Assembly (NCBI RefSeq): GCF_014400405.1
Contig: NZ_CP060496.1
Span: 2,170,001-2,234,000 of the forward strand
Length of the DNA stretch: 64,000 bases
DNA from: Brachybacterium sp. Z12
GTDB lineage: Bacteria; Actinomycetota; Actinomycetes; Actinomycetales; Dermabacteraceae
Direction: 5' to 3'
Of this stretch, positions 7,819 to 18,995 are shown piece by piece. The first letter of the stretch is position 1. Every line of letters begins with the position of its first letter. A model generated the notes under the pieces. The model was not told the origin of the DNA. It made no database searches and worked only from the letters and a program-made list of their open reading frames with translations. Made by a program: the position numbers and the translations under genes.

Positions 7819-10800
7819 TCAGCCGGCTGCGCCGTCGGAGGGCTCCGGACTTCCGGTGCCGTCGAGCTCCTGGTTCGCCGCGATCGCTCTCTCGAGCGCA
7901 TCGGCCATCCGCTCCTGGGCCTCGCCGTATGCGGTCCAGTTGCCGTCGGCCATGGCGGTCTCAGCGTCCGCCACAGCGGTGTCCATGTCCGTCAGGGCCT
8001 GGTCGAGGCGCTCCTGGGCGGAGCCGGCCGCCGGCGGTGCCGGGCTCTCCTCGCCGCCCTCATCCTCAGCTGGGGCCTCCTCGCCCTCCTCGACGGTGCC
8101 ATCGCCCGTCTCGGCGTCGGCAGTGCCCGAGGGTGCATCGGGGTCGATGACCTCTGCTGCGTCGCCGGCCTCGGCACCCGAGTCGCCGCCGAAGACGAGG
8201 TCCAGCGCCTCGTCCAGGGTGGGCGCGAAGCCGATCTTCTCGCCGAAGGAGACCAGCACCATCTGCAGCAGCGGGTACTGGGTGCCTCCGCCGGCCTGCG
8301 AGGACTGCAGGTAGACGGGCTGGACGTACAGCAGCCCGCCGCCCACGGGCAGTGTCAGCAGGTTGCCGTTCTTGACCTCGGAGTTACCGGACTTCAGCAG
8401 GTTCAGCGCCTGCGAGACGTTCGGTTCCGCGTTGAACGTGGCCTGCACCTGGCCGGGGCCGTTGACCGGGTTCGAGGATGGCAGCACCAGGAGCGTCATG
8501 TCCCCGAAGGTGTCAGCCGGGTTCCCCTCGGTGTTGCCCGTCTCGGAGTCCACCGCGAGGTAGCCGGTGAGCACGTTCTGCCCCTCGGACGGGATGAAGC
8601 TCGAGGAGAGCATGAAGCGTGGGTCCTCCGCGTCCGGCATCTGCATGGTCAGATACATCGGCGGCTGAGGTGCCTGCTCCCCCGTGGTGCCATCGGGGTT
8701 CGTCGGTGCCGGGACCGTCGGGTCCGGCGGGACCTGCCAGAAGTCCTGCTGCGTGAAGAAGTCGTCCGCATCCGTGACGTGGTACGTCGCGAGGATCTCT
8801 CGCTGGGCCTTGAAGTAGTCCGCCGGGTAGCGCAGATGGGACATCAGCTCGCCGCTGATCTCCGAGGCGGGCTGGAGCGCGTCGGGGAACACCTCGGACC
8901 AGGCCTTGAGGATCGGATCCTCCGTGTCCCAGGTGTACAGCGTCACCGAGCCGTCGAAGGCGCTGACGGTGGCCTTGACGGAGTTGCGCATGTAGTTCGC
9001 GGACCGCTCGCGGTTGTTCGCGGTGCTGTTCGGGTTCGTCTGGGAGTCGTTGACCGTCTGGTCCAGGTCCACGGACTGGGCGTACGGGTACTCCGTGGTG
9101 GTGGTGTAGCCGTCCACCACCCACACCAGCTGGTCATCGACCACGGCCGGATACATCTGGGAGTCCAGGGACAGGAACGGAGCGACCTCGCGGACCCTCT
9201 GCTGGGGGTCGCGGTCGTAGAGGATCTGCGACTCGTCGTTGAGGTAGTTGGAGATCACGATGTTCGGATCGCGGAACTTGATCGCATACAGCAGCTGGTT
9301 GAAGAAGCTGCTCACGGCCGGCCCGCCATCACCCTCGAAGGTGTTGTAAACCTGGTCGCCACCCTCCTCGTCATCGGTGCTGCCGCGCTGGTAGTCGAAC
9401 TCCTCGGGCTCGCTGCCCTCGGGAGCGCCGACGATCGAGTAGTCCGGGGAGTGGCGGCCGAAGTAGACGCGCTCCTCGTGTTCGGCGAAGGCTCCGTCAC
9501 CCGGCACACCGGACTGCAGGAAGCTGGGCTCGCCGTCGGCGTTGCGGCGGTTGCCGTGCGCGGCAGCGGTGCCGTAGCCGTGCGTGTAGATGATGTGCTG
9601 GTCGACCCAGGAACGATCGGCCAGGCCGAACTTGTCCGGACGCAGCTCGCGCACACCGATGACGGTGTCCTGCAGCTGACCGTCGATCTCGTAGCGGTCC
9701 ACGCTCAGCACGTCGTCGAAGCCCCAGTAGCGGCGGTTCGCCTCACGCTGCTCGAAGGTGGGCGAGATGATGTTGGGGTCCATCAGGCGGATCTGCGCCG
9801 TGGTCGAGGCGTCCTCGCGCAGCGCTCCCGGCTCGGCGTCGGTGGTGGCCGTGTACGGCACCTCGTTGACGTCGTCGAGGTTGAAGGCGGCGCGCGTGGC
9901 GTCGATGTTGTTCTGGATGTACGGCTGCTCGAGCGCGCGCTCGTTGGGCTGGACCTGGAACTGCTGGATCGCCCACGGGTAGAGATTGCCTACCACCAGG
10001 GTGGACAGGATCATCAGACCCGCGCCGATCGCCGGGATGCGCCAGTCGGAGCGGAAGATCCACACCACGAACAGCGCGGCCACCACGATCGAGGCGATCG
10101 CGAGGATGGTCTGGGCGGGCAGGATGGCGTTGTGGTCCGCGTAGGAGGCGCCCTCGAACCGCGAGTGGGTTGCGGTCAGCAGGTCATAGCGCTGGAACCA
10201 GTGGCCGGCGCCGAGGAACAGCACGTAGATCGTGGCCAGCACTCCGAGGTGCCGACGGGCGGACCTGGTGACCTCGAGACCGCTGTCCTGACCCCAGCTG
10301 ACACCGCCGTAGATGAAGTGCCCGACCAGCGCGCCGACGATAGAGACCAGCAGCACGAACTGCCCGAAGGCGATGAAGAGGTCGATCAGCGGCAGGGTGA
10401 ACACGTAGAACGAGATGTCGTTCTCAAAGATCGGGTCGACCTGACCGAAGTCCTGCGGGTGGAGGAAGAGCTGCACGTCCTGCCAGCGCCGGGACAGGGC
10501 GAGCCCGCCGAAGGCACCGATCACGATGGGGGCGCCGTAGGTGAGGCCGCGGCGCAGCGGGTCCACAGCCGCGCGGAACTGCTCGAGGGCTTCCTGCTCA
10601 CGCGTGACCGGCGGGTACACGGGACGCTTGGAGTAGGCCATCCGCAGGCTGAGGAACAGCGGAACGGCGAACACCACGAAACCACTCAGGAACAGCACCG
10701 CCTGGGTTCCCCAGCGCGTCATGAGCACGTCCGTGAACTCGAGCTGGTCCATCCAGAGGTACTTGGTCCACACCTCCGAGGCGACGACCAGGAGGACGAT

Positions 10801-10926
10801 CAGCGCGACGAGCACGCCGATCGTGATCGCCAGCGGGGAGATCCGCCTCGGACCGCTGGAACTCGCATCGGGGGCAGGACGTGGACGCGGCCGTGGCATA
10901 TCGCCGAACGGGGCGGAGAAACTCAC
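7819..10926 (-). CDS. UPF0182 family large membrane protein
   Basis: 1035 residues, the usual size for this actinobacterial family. After a Pro/Arg-rich cytoplasmic start there are about seven hydrophobic segments within the first 330 residues (for example LAITIGVLVALIVLLVVASE). A long extracytoplasmic domain follows, with family-typical stretches such as QPYIQNNIDATRAAF and FYVFTLPLIDLFIAFGQF, and it ends in a Glu/Asp/Ala/Pro-rich tail with a short coiled-coil-like Gln/Glu segment. Function is not established. The start is a GTG at 10926 with TGAGGT five bases upstream. It is divergent from a PPA1309-family gene, a neighbour pair I associate with actinobacteria. Confidence 0.93.
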   Translation of the reverse strand: MSFSAPFGDMPRPRPRPAPDASSSGPRRISPLAITIGVLVALIVLLVVASEVWTKYLWMDQLEFTDVLMTRWGTQAVLFLSGFVVFAVPLFLSLRMAYSKRPVYPPVTREQEALEQFRAAVDPLRRGLTYGAPIVIGAFGGLALSRRWQDVQLFLHPQDFGQVDPIFENDISFYVFTLPLIDLFIAFGQFVLLVSIVGALVGHFIYGGVSWGQDSGLEVTRSARRHLGVLATIYVLFLGAGHWFQRYDLLTATHSRFEGASYADHNAILPAQTILAIASIVVAALFVVWIFRSDWRIPAIGAGLMILSTLVVGNLYPWAIQQFQVQPNERALEQPYIQNNIDATRAAFNLDDVNEVPYTATTDAEPGALREDASTTAQIRLMDPNIISPTFEQREANRRYWGFDDVLSVDRYEIDGQLQDTVIGVRELRPDKFGLADRSWVDQHIIYTHGYGTAAAHGNRRNADGEPSFLQSGVPGDGAFAEHEERVYFGRHSPDYSIVGAPEGSEPEEFDYQRGSTDDEEGGDQVYNTFEGDGGPAVSSFFNQLLYAIKFRDPNIVISNYLNDESQILYDRDPQQRVREVAPFLSLDSQMYPAVVDDQLVWVVDGYTTTTEYPYAQSVDLDQTVNDSQTNPNSTANNRERSANYMRNSVKATVSAFDGSVTLYTWDTEDPILKAWSEVFPDALQPASEISGELMSHLRYPADYFKAQREILATYHVTDADDFFTQQDFWQVPPDPTVPAPTNPDGTTGEQAPQPPMYLTMQMPDAEDPRFMLSSSFIPSEGQNVLTGYLAVDSETGNTEGNPADTFGDMTLLVLPSSNPVNGPGQVQATFNAEPNVSQALNLLKSGNSEVKNGNLLTLPVGGGLLYVQPVYLQSSQAGGGTQYPLLQMVLVSFGEKIGFAPTLDEALDLVFGGDSGAEAGDAAEVIDPDAPSGTADAETGDGTVEEGEEAPAEDEGGEESPAPPAAGSAQERLDQALTDMDTAVADAETAMADGNWTAYGEAQERMADALERAIAANQELDGTGSPEPSDGAAG

Positions 10927-11078
10927 AGATAACCTCAGGTGCCTCGGTGTCGGGGCCCGCGGTCGCTGCTGCAGTGCAGGAGGGGTGACCGAGGCTCCGG
11001 GTACAGTGTGGTGCCGCCGCGGGAAGCGGCGGTCCTCCTATTCTGTCAGGCCGAACCTGTAAGGGACCTCTCGATCCG

Positions 11079-11610
11079 ATGACGACTCCGGCCACCGACC
11101 CCCTCGACGCCCCGACTGCGGCCCTCGCCGCCGCCGTCCTCGAGGTGGCACGCCACCTCGAGGGGACTGATCTGCCCTCCCCACGCCTCTTCGCACTTGC
11201 ACGCAGCGGCGAGCTGATGAAGGCCTCTCCCTCACTCGCAGCGCTCCTCGGCGCGGACGGCGACGGCACGGGCGCCCCCGACGATCTGCACCTGACCCCG
11301 ATCGATCTCGAGGACGGCTCCCCCGTCAGCTCCGATCCCCTCACCGCACTGGAGTCGGTCCAGTGGCCGGATCTGGCCGCAGGTGGTGCGATCATCTGCG
11401 ACCTCGCACCGTCAGCCTGGTCGGTGCGCGAGGGCGAGGCTGAGGGGAGCTTCCTTTGACCGGTCCCTGCGGGTGGTGGTTGCTGCGCTGGGTGACGGCA
11501 CCACCTGGTCGGCGCTGGACCGCGGCGACGAGAAGGGTTACGTCCTCGGCGCCGCGCTGCTGCCGGAGATCACCCGGGCGCTGGTCCAGACGCTCCGCAG
11601 CACCGACTGA
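11079..11610 (+). CDS. PPA1309 family protein (frame broken near 11445)
   Basis: About 177 residues. It begins with an Ala/Leu-rich helix (AALAAAVLEVARHLEG), then DLPSPRLFALARSGEL, ESVQWPDLAAGGAIIC in the middle, and the C-terminal DRSLRVVVAALGDG and GAALLPEITRALVQTL of this small actinobacterial family of unknown function. The two parts are in different frames. The change lies in GAGGCTGAGGGGAGC and needs a net +1 shift (two lost bases or one extra). It is divergent from the UPF0182 gene across 150 bases and convergent with ssb, seven bases apart. Confidence 0.8.
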
Positions 11611-11617
11611 GCCCGCC

Positions 11618-12109
11618 TCAGAAGGCCGGTGCCAGTGTGTCGTCGTTCGACGCCTCGGTGCTGAGCGGGTCATCCTCGCTGTCGCCGGTCTCCCCGTTCT
11701 CCATCACCTCTCCGGTCTGCGGATCATGCTCGGGCACGTCCTCGACGCGCAGGGGGCGGGTGTAGATGGTGGTCCCGTACGTAAGGTCGTGACCGATCGC
11801 CTCGGCCTGGATGTTCAGCGAGTGGCGCGGGATGTCGTCCGTTCCGGTCCACTCCGAGGTGCTGAGCCGGCCGGTGACGATCAGCGGCTGCCCCTTGCGC
11901 ACCGAGGTGAGCAGGTTGCGCGCCAGCTGCCTGCGGGCGAACACCGTGATGAATTCCGTCTTGCGATCGGCGAAGTCCTGGACGGACGCGTTGTAGTAAC
12001 GACCGGTGACCGCGATCCGCACCTTCGCGGTCACGGTGCCGTTGTCGTGCTTGTGCTCGGTGGGATCGCCGGTGGCGTTCCCGATAAGGGTGGTCTGGAT
12101 ATCGCGCAT
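11618..12109 (-). CDS. Single-stranded DNA-binding protein
   Basis: 163 residues with one OB fold: MRDIQTTLIGNATGDP start, then ITVFARRQLARNLLTSVRKGQPLIVTGRL and a strand containing IPRHSLNIQAEAIGHDL. An acidic, low-complexity tail follows, but it lacks the classical DDDIPF tip that recruits partners in replicative SSBs. It is therefore probably the second, accessory actinobacterial SSB rather than the one next to rpsF/rplI. The context (sodA behind it, PPA1309 in front) also differs from the replication locus. The start at 12109 fits the family. Confidence 0.88.
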   Translation of the reverse strand: MRDIQTTLIGNATGDPTEHKHDNGTVTAKVRIAVTGRYYNASVQDFADRKTEFITVFARRQLARNLLTSVRKGQPLIVTGRLSTSEWTGTDDIPRHSLNIQAEAIGHDLTYGTTIYTRPLRVEDVPEHDPQTGEVMENGETGDSEDDPLSTEASNDDTLAPAF

Positions 12110-12288
12110 GGCGGTGTCCTTCCTCAGATCCGGGGCTTTCCCGGCGTCGGCTCCCTGCCGATGCCCTCAGCGTTCCCCGAGCGCGCCGCCCGCTCCAGGG
12201 CCGCGCTGATCCTGTGGATGACCGTGGGGTGTGGAGGAACGGTCGGCTCTGTCGTGACCACGCCGGCCGGACGGATCCGGACAGCGCA

Positions 12289-12321
12289 GCGGCCGGCCCC
12301 TCCACGAGAGGGACCGGCCGC
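12289..12321 (-). terminator. Terminator hairpin after sodA
   Basis: GCGGCCGGCCCCTC pairs with GAGGGACCGGCCGC around CACGA with one mismatch. It lies 44 bases past the sodA stop on the minus strand and upstream of ssb. Confidence 0.7.
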
Positions 12322-12364
12322 AGCACGGAGCGGGCCCGGCATCGCACCGGGACGGCTCAGGAGA

Positions 12365-12993
12365 TCAGGCGCTGGGGATGACCAGGCCGGACGCGTTCTT
12401 CCGCGCGTTCTCGAAGCGTGCCTGGACATCAGCCCAGTTCACGATGTTCCAGATCGCCTTGACGTAATCGGCCTTCACGTTCTGGTAATCGAGGTAGAAG
12501 GCGTGCTCCCACATGTCCAGCTGGAACAGCGGGATCGTCGCCACCGGCACACCGTTCTGCTGATCGTAGAACTGCTCGATCACGAGCTTCCCACCGAGGG
12601 GCTCATAGGCGAGCACAGCCCAGCCCGAGCCCTGGATGCCCAGCGCCGCAGCGGTGAAGTGCGCACGGAACGCATCGAAGGAACCGAAGAACTCCTCGAT
12701 CGCCTGCGCCAGCTCACCAGTGGGCTTGTCGCCACCCTCCGGCGAGAGGTTCTTCCAGAAGATCGAGTGGTTCGTGTGACCACCGAGGTTGAACGCCAGA
12801 TCCTTCGAGAACTGGTTCACCGTCCCGAAATCATTCGCCTCACGCGCCGCAGCGAGCTTCTCCAGCGCCGTGTTCGCGCCCTTGACGTAGGTCGCGTGGT
12901 GCTTGAGTGGTGCAGCTCCATGATCTTCCCCGAGATCGAGGGATCCAGCGCGCCGTAGTCGTAATCGAGATCAGGAAGCGTGTAGTCAGCCAT
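12365..12993 (-). CDS. sodA: Fe/Mn superoxide dismutase (frame broken near 12906)
   Basis: About 209 residues converting superoxide to hydrogen peroxide and oxygen. The start [18 protein letters not shown] is typical, the first metal His is in MELHHS, and the C-terminal ligands are in [21 protein letters not shown]. The frame changes inside CACTCAAGCAC; one extra C gives the family sequence [15 protein letters not shown], so this is a single-base loss in a housekeeping gene and probably not real. Metal preference cannot be decided from the sequence alone. It is transcribed alone, divergent from lhr, with its own terminator. Confidence 0.9.
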
Positions 12994-13157
12994 GGATCAT
13001 CCCTTCGTCGTGGTGGGTGCGGAGCCTGCTGTGCGGGATCCGCCGTGCTGTCCATCCTGCCACGATGCGCCCTGAGAAGGCAGGGCGGAGGCGTCTTCGC
13101 GAGACGGTCAGGGGGCTGTGATCGTCCGGTGTCGCACCGTCGGGTCACAATGGTGCG

Positions 13158-16100
13158 ATGGCCGCGTCCCGCCACCGACTCCCCTCGTCCTTCTCTGCCG
13201 CCACCTCGACATGGTTCGAGGAGTCGTTCGAGGCGCCCACCCCGGCGCAGGCAGCGGCATGGGAGGCCATCGAGCGCGGTGACGACACCCTGGTGGTCGC
13301 ACCGACAGGATCAGGGAAGACCCTCGCCGCGTTCCTCACCGCGATCGACCGCCTGGCCACGGAGCCGCTCCCGGCGGATCGACTGACCGATCGGACGGAC
13401 TCCCCACACGCTCCAGCGCACGGGCCCGGCGCGGGCGAGGTGCCACGAAGGTCCTGTACCTCTCCCCGCTCAAGGCGCTCGGCGTCGACGTCGAGCGGAA
13501 CCTGACCTCCCCTTGGTGGGGACCGCGCGGGCGGCGGAACGCCTCGGTGCCCCTCGCTCGGAGATCAGCGTCGGGGTACGCACGGGCGATACCCCGGCCG
13601 CGGAGCGTCGGCGCCTGATCACCCATCCCCGGACATCCTCATCACCACACCTGAGTCCCTGTTCCTCATGCTCACCTCGCAGGCGCGGGAGACGCTCCGC
13701 GAGGTGGACACCGTGATCCTCGACGAGGTGCATGCGGTGGCGGGCACCAAGCGCGGCGTCCACCTGGCGCTGTCCCTGGCCCGGCTCGATGCGATGCTCG
13801 AGGTTCCGGCGCAGCGCATCGGCCTCTCCGCGACGGTCGAGCCCGTCGACGAGGTCGCCGCCTTCCTCACCGGCGCCGGCCGCTCCCGCGAGGTGGCGGT
13901 GGTGCGGCCCGAGTCGACCAAGAGCTGGGACCTGTCGGTGACCCTGCCGGTCGCGGATCTGCAGGCGATCGAGCCCCCGGCCGATGCGGTCGACGACGAG
14001 GACGTCTCCGGCACGATCTGGCCGCATGTGGAGCGGGCCGTGCTCGAGCAGGTCCTCGCCCACCGCTCGACGATCGTGTTCACCAACTCCCGCAGCCAGG
14101 CGGAGCGCCTCACCGGAAAGCTCAATCGCCTGCATGCGCGACGGCTCGCCGCGCAGGGCGATGAGCACGCCGACGGCACCGGCGCGGAGGGCTCTGGGAG
14201 TGCTGACGTCGAGGACATCGCCCGTGCCCACCACGGGTCGATGTCCAAGGAGATCCGCGCACAGATCGAGGATCAGCTGAGATCCGGAACGCTGCGCTGC
14301 GTGGTCGCGACCTCCTCCCTCGAGCTGGGGATCGATATGGGAGCGGTGGATCTGGTGCTGCAGGTCGCCGCGCCGATGTCCGTCTCGAGCCTGCTGCAGC
14401 GGGTGGGGCGCGCGGGGCATGACGTCGGTGCGACCTCGACTGGTGCCCTCCATCCCCTGCACGCCGCAGACGTGCTCCGCTCCGCGGTCGCCGTGCAGGA
14501 GGCCCTCGCGGGACGGATCGAGCCGCTCTCGGTGCCCCGCAACGCGCTGGACGTCCTGGCCCAGCACACGGTCTCGGCCGCCGCCATGGAGGATCTGCAG
14601 ATCGACGAGTGGTTCGATCTGGTCCGCTCCGCGCACCCCTACCGTGGGCTGCCCCGCTCCGCCTTCGACCAGACGATCGATCTGCTCGCCGGGCGCTATC
14701 CCTCGACCGACTTCTCGGAGCTGCGGCCCCGGCTGGTGCACGACCACGACACCGGCATTCTCTCGGCCCGCCCCGGCGCGCAGCGTCTCGCCGTCACCAG
14801 CGGCGGCACGATTCCCGACCGCGGGCTCTACCCGGTGCACCTGGTGGCGGGCGATGAGGACAAGCAGCCCCGCCGGGTGGGTGAGCTCGACGAGGAGATG
14901 GTCTACGAGTCACGGCGCGGAGACGTGATCACGCTCGGCACCACCAGCTGGCGGATCGAGGAGATTACGGCCTCCCGCGTCACCGTCTCCCCCGCTTTCG
15001 GCCTGAGCGGTCGGATCCCGTTCTGGCACGGCGACGGTGACGGGCGTCCCGCGACGCTCGGCCGTGCGATCGCCACGGCGCAGAGCGAGCTCGCGGCCCT
15101 TCCCCGGCCAGAGGCCCTCGAGCGTCTGGCCGGCCTGGGGCTCGACGACAACGCCCGCACGGTGCTGCTGGATCATCTCGCCGAGCAGCAGGAGGCGACC
15201 GGCACGGTCCCCGGACCGCAGCAGCTGGTCGTCGAACGGTTCCTCGACGAGCTCGGCGACTGGAGGGTGGTGCTGCACTGCGCCTACGGGCAGCGGATCA
15301 CCGGGCCGTGGGCTCTGGCCGTCGGCGCCCGGGTGGAAGAGCGGTACGGGTTGGACGGCCAGGTCATGGCGGCCGATGACGGGATCGTGCTGCGGATCCC
15401 GCACGGAGAGGAACCGCCCGGCGCGGACCTGTTCGTCTTCACCCCCGAGGAGATCGAGCAGGAGGTGCGCCGGCTCGTCGGCTCCTCCGCCCTGTTCGCC
15501 GCCCGCTTCCGCGAATGCGCCGCCCGCGCACTGCTCCTGCCGCGGCGGGATCCGAACCAGCGGGCCCCGCTGTGGCAGCAGCGCCAGCGCTCCTCGCACC
15601 TGCTCGAGGTGGCCCGCCCCCACCCGGACTTCCCGATCATGCTCGAGGCCGCCCGCGAGTGCCTGCAGGACGTCTACGACCTGCCCGCTCTGATCGAGCT
15701 CATGACACAGATCAGGCGCCGTCGCCTCGAGGTGCGAGAGGTCGAGACACCGACCCCCTCACCCTTCGCCCGCTCCCTGCTGTTCGGATATCTCGCCCAG
15801 TTCATCTACGACGCGGACGCCCCGCTCGCCGAGCGGCGCACCGCCGCCCTCGCCCTGGATCAGGCGCTGCTGGCGGAGCTGCTGGGATCGGTGAGCCTGC
15901 GAGAGCTGCTGGACGCCGAGGTGATCGCGGAGGTGGAGCAGCGCCTGCAGGGCCTCACCGAGGAACGTGCCCTGCGAGGCTCCGAGCAGATCGCCGATGC
16001 GCTGCGCCGCCTCGGACCTCTGACCCGGGAGGAGATCGTGGCCCGCAGCACCGAGGAGCTCGCTCTCGACGCGGAGCTCGAGGGCCTGCACGGTGCACGC

Positions 16101-17893
16101 CGCGTGATCGAAGTACGGATCGCGGGCCGCGAGCATCTCGCCGCGATCGAGGACGCCGGCCTGCTGCGCGACGCGCTCGGCGTGGCACTGCCGCCGGGGG
16201 TGCCGCAGGCGCACCGGACGCCCGTGGACGGGGCTGTTGCCCAGCTGCTCTCCCGCTGGGCCCGGGGCCGGGGCCCCTTCGTCGCCGAGGCACCGATGGA
16301 GGCGTTCGGCCTCGCACCCGGTGTGGCGCGCGGAGCCCTCGAACAGCTCACCGAGCAACGCGTGCTCCAGCAGGGAGAGTTCACGCCCGGGCGCGAGGGC
16401 GAGGAATGGGTGGATGCGGAGGTGCTGCGCCGCATCCGTCGCGCGAGCCTGGCGGCCTCCCGGCGCGAGATCGCCCCGGTCTCCGGACCCGTCTATGCGC
16501 GGTTCCTCGGCCAGTGGCAGCACCTCGCCGGGCGGCGCCGGACGGTCGGCGCGAGCGTGCGGCATGGAGGGGGCACGACGGTCTGCTGTCGGTGGTGGAC
16601 CAGCTCGCCGGGGTCTCCCTGCCGCTGTCGGCCTGGGAGTCCCAGGTGCTCCCCTCGCGACTGCCCGACGTCACGCCCGCACTGCTTGATGCGGCCTTCG
16701 CCTCCGGGGACCTGATGTGGACGGGGCATGGCCGGCTCGGCGGGGACGACGGCTGGATCCGCTTCCATCTCGCCGATGCGCTGCCGCTCGGGCTCGACGC
16801 CGAGGCGCTCGAGGAGACCGCCGCAGGCCTGGCCGACGGGTCTCTCGCCCAGCGGCTGCTCGCCCTGCTGCGCGGGACCCCGGGGGCGCTTCGCCAGGGC
16901 GAGATCCTCACCGCCCTCGCAGCCAAAGGGGACGCCGCAGCCCCCGCAGATCTCCACCAGGCGCTGTGGGACCTGGCCTTCTCGGGCCTGCTCACGAACG
17001 ACTCCTTCGAGGCGCTGCGCAGCTACGGGCGCGGCCCGGCAACGTCACGCTCCTCCCGTGGCGCCGGCCGTTCCCGGCCGCTCACCCGTCGCGGCGCGGC
17101 CCGGCTGTCCGCGGCGATGATGCACCAGGGCGCGTCCTCGCCCTCCGAGCTGGTGACGGGCCCTGCTGGTGCCGGTCGCTGGTCCGCGGTGAGGGTCGAC
17201 CCCGTCGATCCTTCGGCCCGGGCCGCCGCACTCGCGACCCTGCTGCTGGACCGGCACGGGGTCCTCACCCGCGGCGCCATGGATGTCGAGGACGTGCCCG
17301 GAAGCTTCGCCGCGGTGTACCGGGTGCTGTCCGTCCTCGAGGAGAACGGCAGCTGCCGGCGCGGCTACTTCGTCGACGGCCTCGGCGCCTCCCAGTTCGC
17401 CCCGGTCGAAGCGGTGGACCGGCTGCGCGACCGCGACCATGAGGCGGAGGCCGCACGCGGCGCGGACGGCGACCGGGCCGGGCCGGACCCCGACGCCTCG
17501 ACCGTGGCGCTGGCGGCGACCGATCCCGCGAACCCCTATGGAGCGGCGCTCCCCTGGCCGGCGCTGTCGGTCACCCCGCCCGAGGGAGCGACCGTGCGTC
17601 CCGCGCGACGTGCCGGAGCACTCGTGCTGCTGCAGGACGGGCACGTGCTCGCGGTCGTCGACAAGGGGGCGAAGCACCTGCTGTGGTGGGCCGACGAGAC
17701 CGCCACCGCACCCGCCGCCGAGCAGCTGGTGCGTGCGATCGCCGAGGACTCACGGCTCCTCCAGCTGCGGATCGAACGGATCAACGGCCATCCGATCGAC
17801 AGCAGCCCGGTCTCCGCGATCGGCGAGGCGCTGGTCACGGCGGGCTGCTACCGCTCACCGCGGTCGATCCGCCTGCGGGCGGGTGACCGCTGA
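13158..17893 (+). CDS. lhr: ATP-dependent DNA helicase Lhr (frame broken near 13440, 13505, 13625 and 16555)
   Basis: About 1,577 residues, full length for long actinobacterial Lhr. Superfamily 2 motifs appear in order: the Q-motif region TPAQAAAWEAI, Walker A APTGSGKT, KVLYLSPLKALGVDV (Ia), ITTPESLF, the DEVH box ILDEVHAV, SAT, the helicase C motif LELGIDMG and QRVGRAGH. A winged-helix and large C-terminal domain follow to INGHPIDSSP. Four frame breaks are seen. At 13505 and 13625 they are CCCCC read as CCCC, restoring TSPLVGTA and THPPDILI. Lhr is a 3'-5' helicase linked to DNA damage repair. It overlaps the next glycosylase gene (TGATG), a conserved pair. Confidence 0.92.
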
Positions 17894-18828
17894 TGCCCGA
17901 GGGAGACACCGTCGCCCGGCAGTGCCGGATGCTGCACGAGGCCCTCGCCGGGGCTGTGCTCACCACCTGCGACCTGCGGGTGCCGCGCGCCGCGACCGCG
18001 GATCTGACCGGCTGGACCGTGCGGGAGGTGCGACCGCGCGGCAAGCATCTGCTGATGCGGCTCGAACCTCCGTCCCCCGGCGGAGCGCCGCTGACCCTCC
18101 ACACGCATCTGATGATGGACGGGATCTGGCACGTGGACGGGAAGGCGCTGCGCTCGAGCGACACCAGCGCCGGGCCGCGCCCCGCGGACACGATCCGTAT
18201 CGCTCTCACCGCCCGGCACCTGGACGGTCGTGAGGCGCGCGCGATCGCCTACGACGTGAAGCACGTTCGCCTGGTGCGCACCGCCGACGAGCACACGCTG
18301 ATCGGGCAGCTGGGGCCGGATCTGCTCGACCCCGGTTGGGACGAGGACCCGGGCCTGCGCGAGCGTGCGGTGGCGAATCTCGGTGCGGAGCCGGAACGCC
18401 CGATCGGCCTCGCCCTCCTCGACCAGCACCTGCTCGCCGGAATCGGCAATATCTACCGCAGCGAGCTGTGCTTCCTGCGCAAGGTGCACCCCGCGGCGCC
18501 GGTCTCCGCGGCCGGCGATCTCGGCGTCCTCGTCGACCTCAGCCGCCGCCTGCTGGTGCTCAACAGTGACCGCGCCGTGCGGGTGACCACCGGCGGGATG
18601 ATGGGACGGGATGGCGACCTGTGGGTCTACGGACGCGGTGGGAAGCCGTGCCGGCGCTGCGCCACCCGAATCGTGCGCGGAGAGCTCGGTGAGCCCCGCC
18701 TCGCGGGCACCGAACCGCGCGTGCTGTGGTTCTGCCCCCACTGCCAGGCTGCGCCGGGCAGGTCGACGACGGTGCCCGGCCGTGAGCCGGTGCACGGCGG
18801 TGCGCGAGCCCGTCGGCGGGATCGGTAG
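17893..18828 (+). CDS. nei2: Fpg/Nei-family DNA glycosylase (endonuclease VIII, Nei2-like)
   Basis: 311 residues starting MPEGDTVARQ: Pro2 is the catalytic nucleophile and Glu3 the acid of Fpg/Nei base-excision glycosylase/AP lyases. The helix-two-turn-helix contains LLAGIGNIYRSE. The C-terminal zinc finger has Cys253/Cys256 (CRRC) and Cys281/Cys284 (CPHC). The PEGDT start, rather than PELPE, places it with Nei proteins acting on oxidised pyrimidines. The start overlaps the lhr stop by one base, so the two are translationally coupled, as in mycobacteria where nei2 follows lhr. An Arg-rich tail of about 20 residues is an extension. Confidence 0.93.
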   Translation: MPEGDTVARQCRMLHEALAGAVLTTCDLRVPRAATADLTGWTVREVRPRGKHLLMRLEPPSPGGAPLTLHTHLMMDGIWHVDGKALRSSDTSAGPRPADTIRIALTARHLDGREARAIAYDVKHVRLVRTADEHTLIGQLGPDLLDPGWDEDPGLRERAVANLGAEPERPIGLALLDQHLLAGIGNIYRSELCFLRKVHPAAPVSAAGDLGVLVDLSRRLLVLNSDRAVRVTTGGMMGRDGDLWVYGRGGKPCRRCATRIVRGELGEPRLAGTEPRVLWFCPHCQAAPGRSTTVPGREPVHGGARARRRDR

Positions 18829-18871
18829 ACTTCTCCGGGTGCTCAGAGCCGTCGTGCGCGCGAGCACCCAT

Positions 18872-18944
18872 GCCTCCATAGCTCAGCGGATAGAGCAACG
18901 GTCTTCTAAACCGTCGGTCGCAGGTTCGAGTCCTGCTGGAGGCG
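18872..18944 (+). tRNA. tRNA-Arg (TCT)
   Basis: Acceptor GCCTCCA/TGGAGGC, anticodon stem ACGGT/ACCGT with loop CTTCTAA (anticodon TCT, reads AGA), and T loop TTCGAGT. Discriminator base G; CCA not encoded. Confidence 0.95.
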
Positions 18945-18995
18945 CCCAGGCCGGCGTCCACATCCCTGCCGCGGCCGTGTGAGGAGCCCCTGGCC

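Noticed and set aside
8779..10932. A long open frame (over 700 codons) antisense to the UPF0182 gene
   Set aside because: Val/Arg/Asp/Gly-rich antisense reading without domains; typical shadow of a GC-rich gene.
14903..15623. Open frames antisense to lhr
   Set aside because: Low-complexity Arg/Gly/Ala readings with no ribosome-binding sites; the helicase motifs on the plus strand explain the region.
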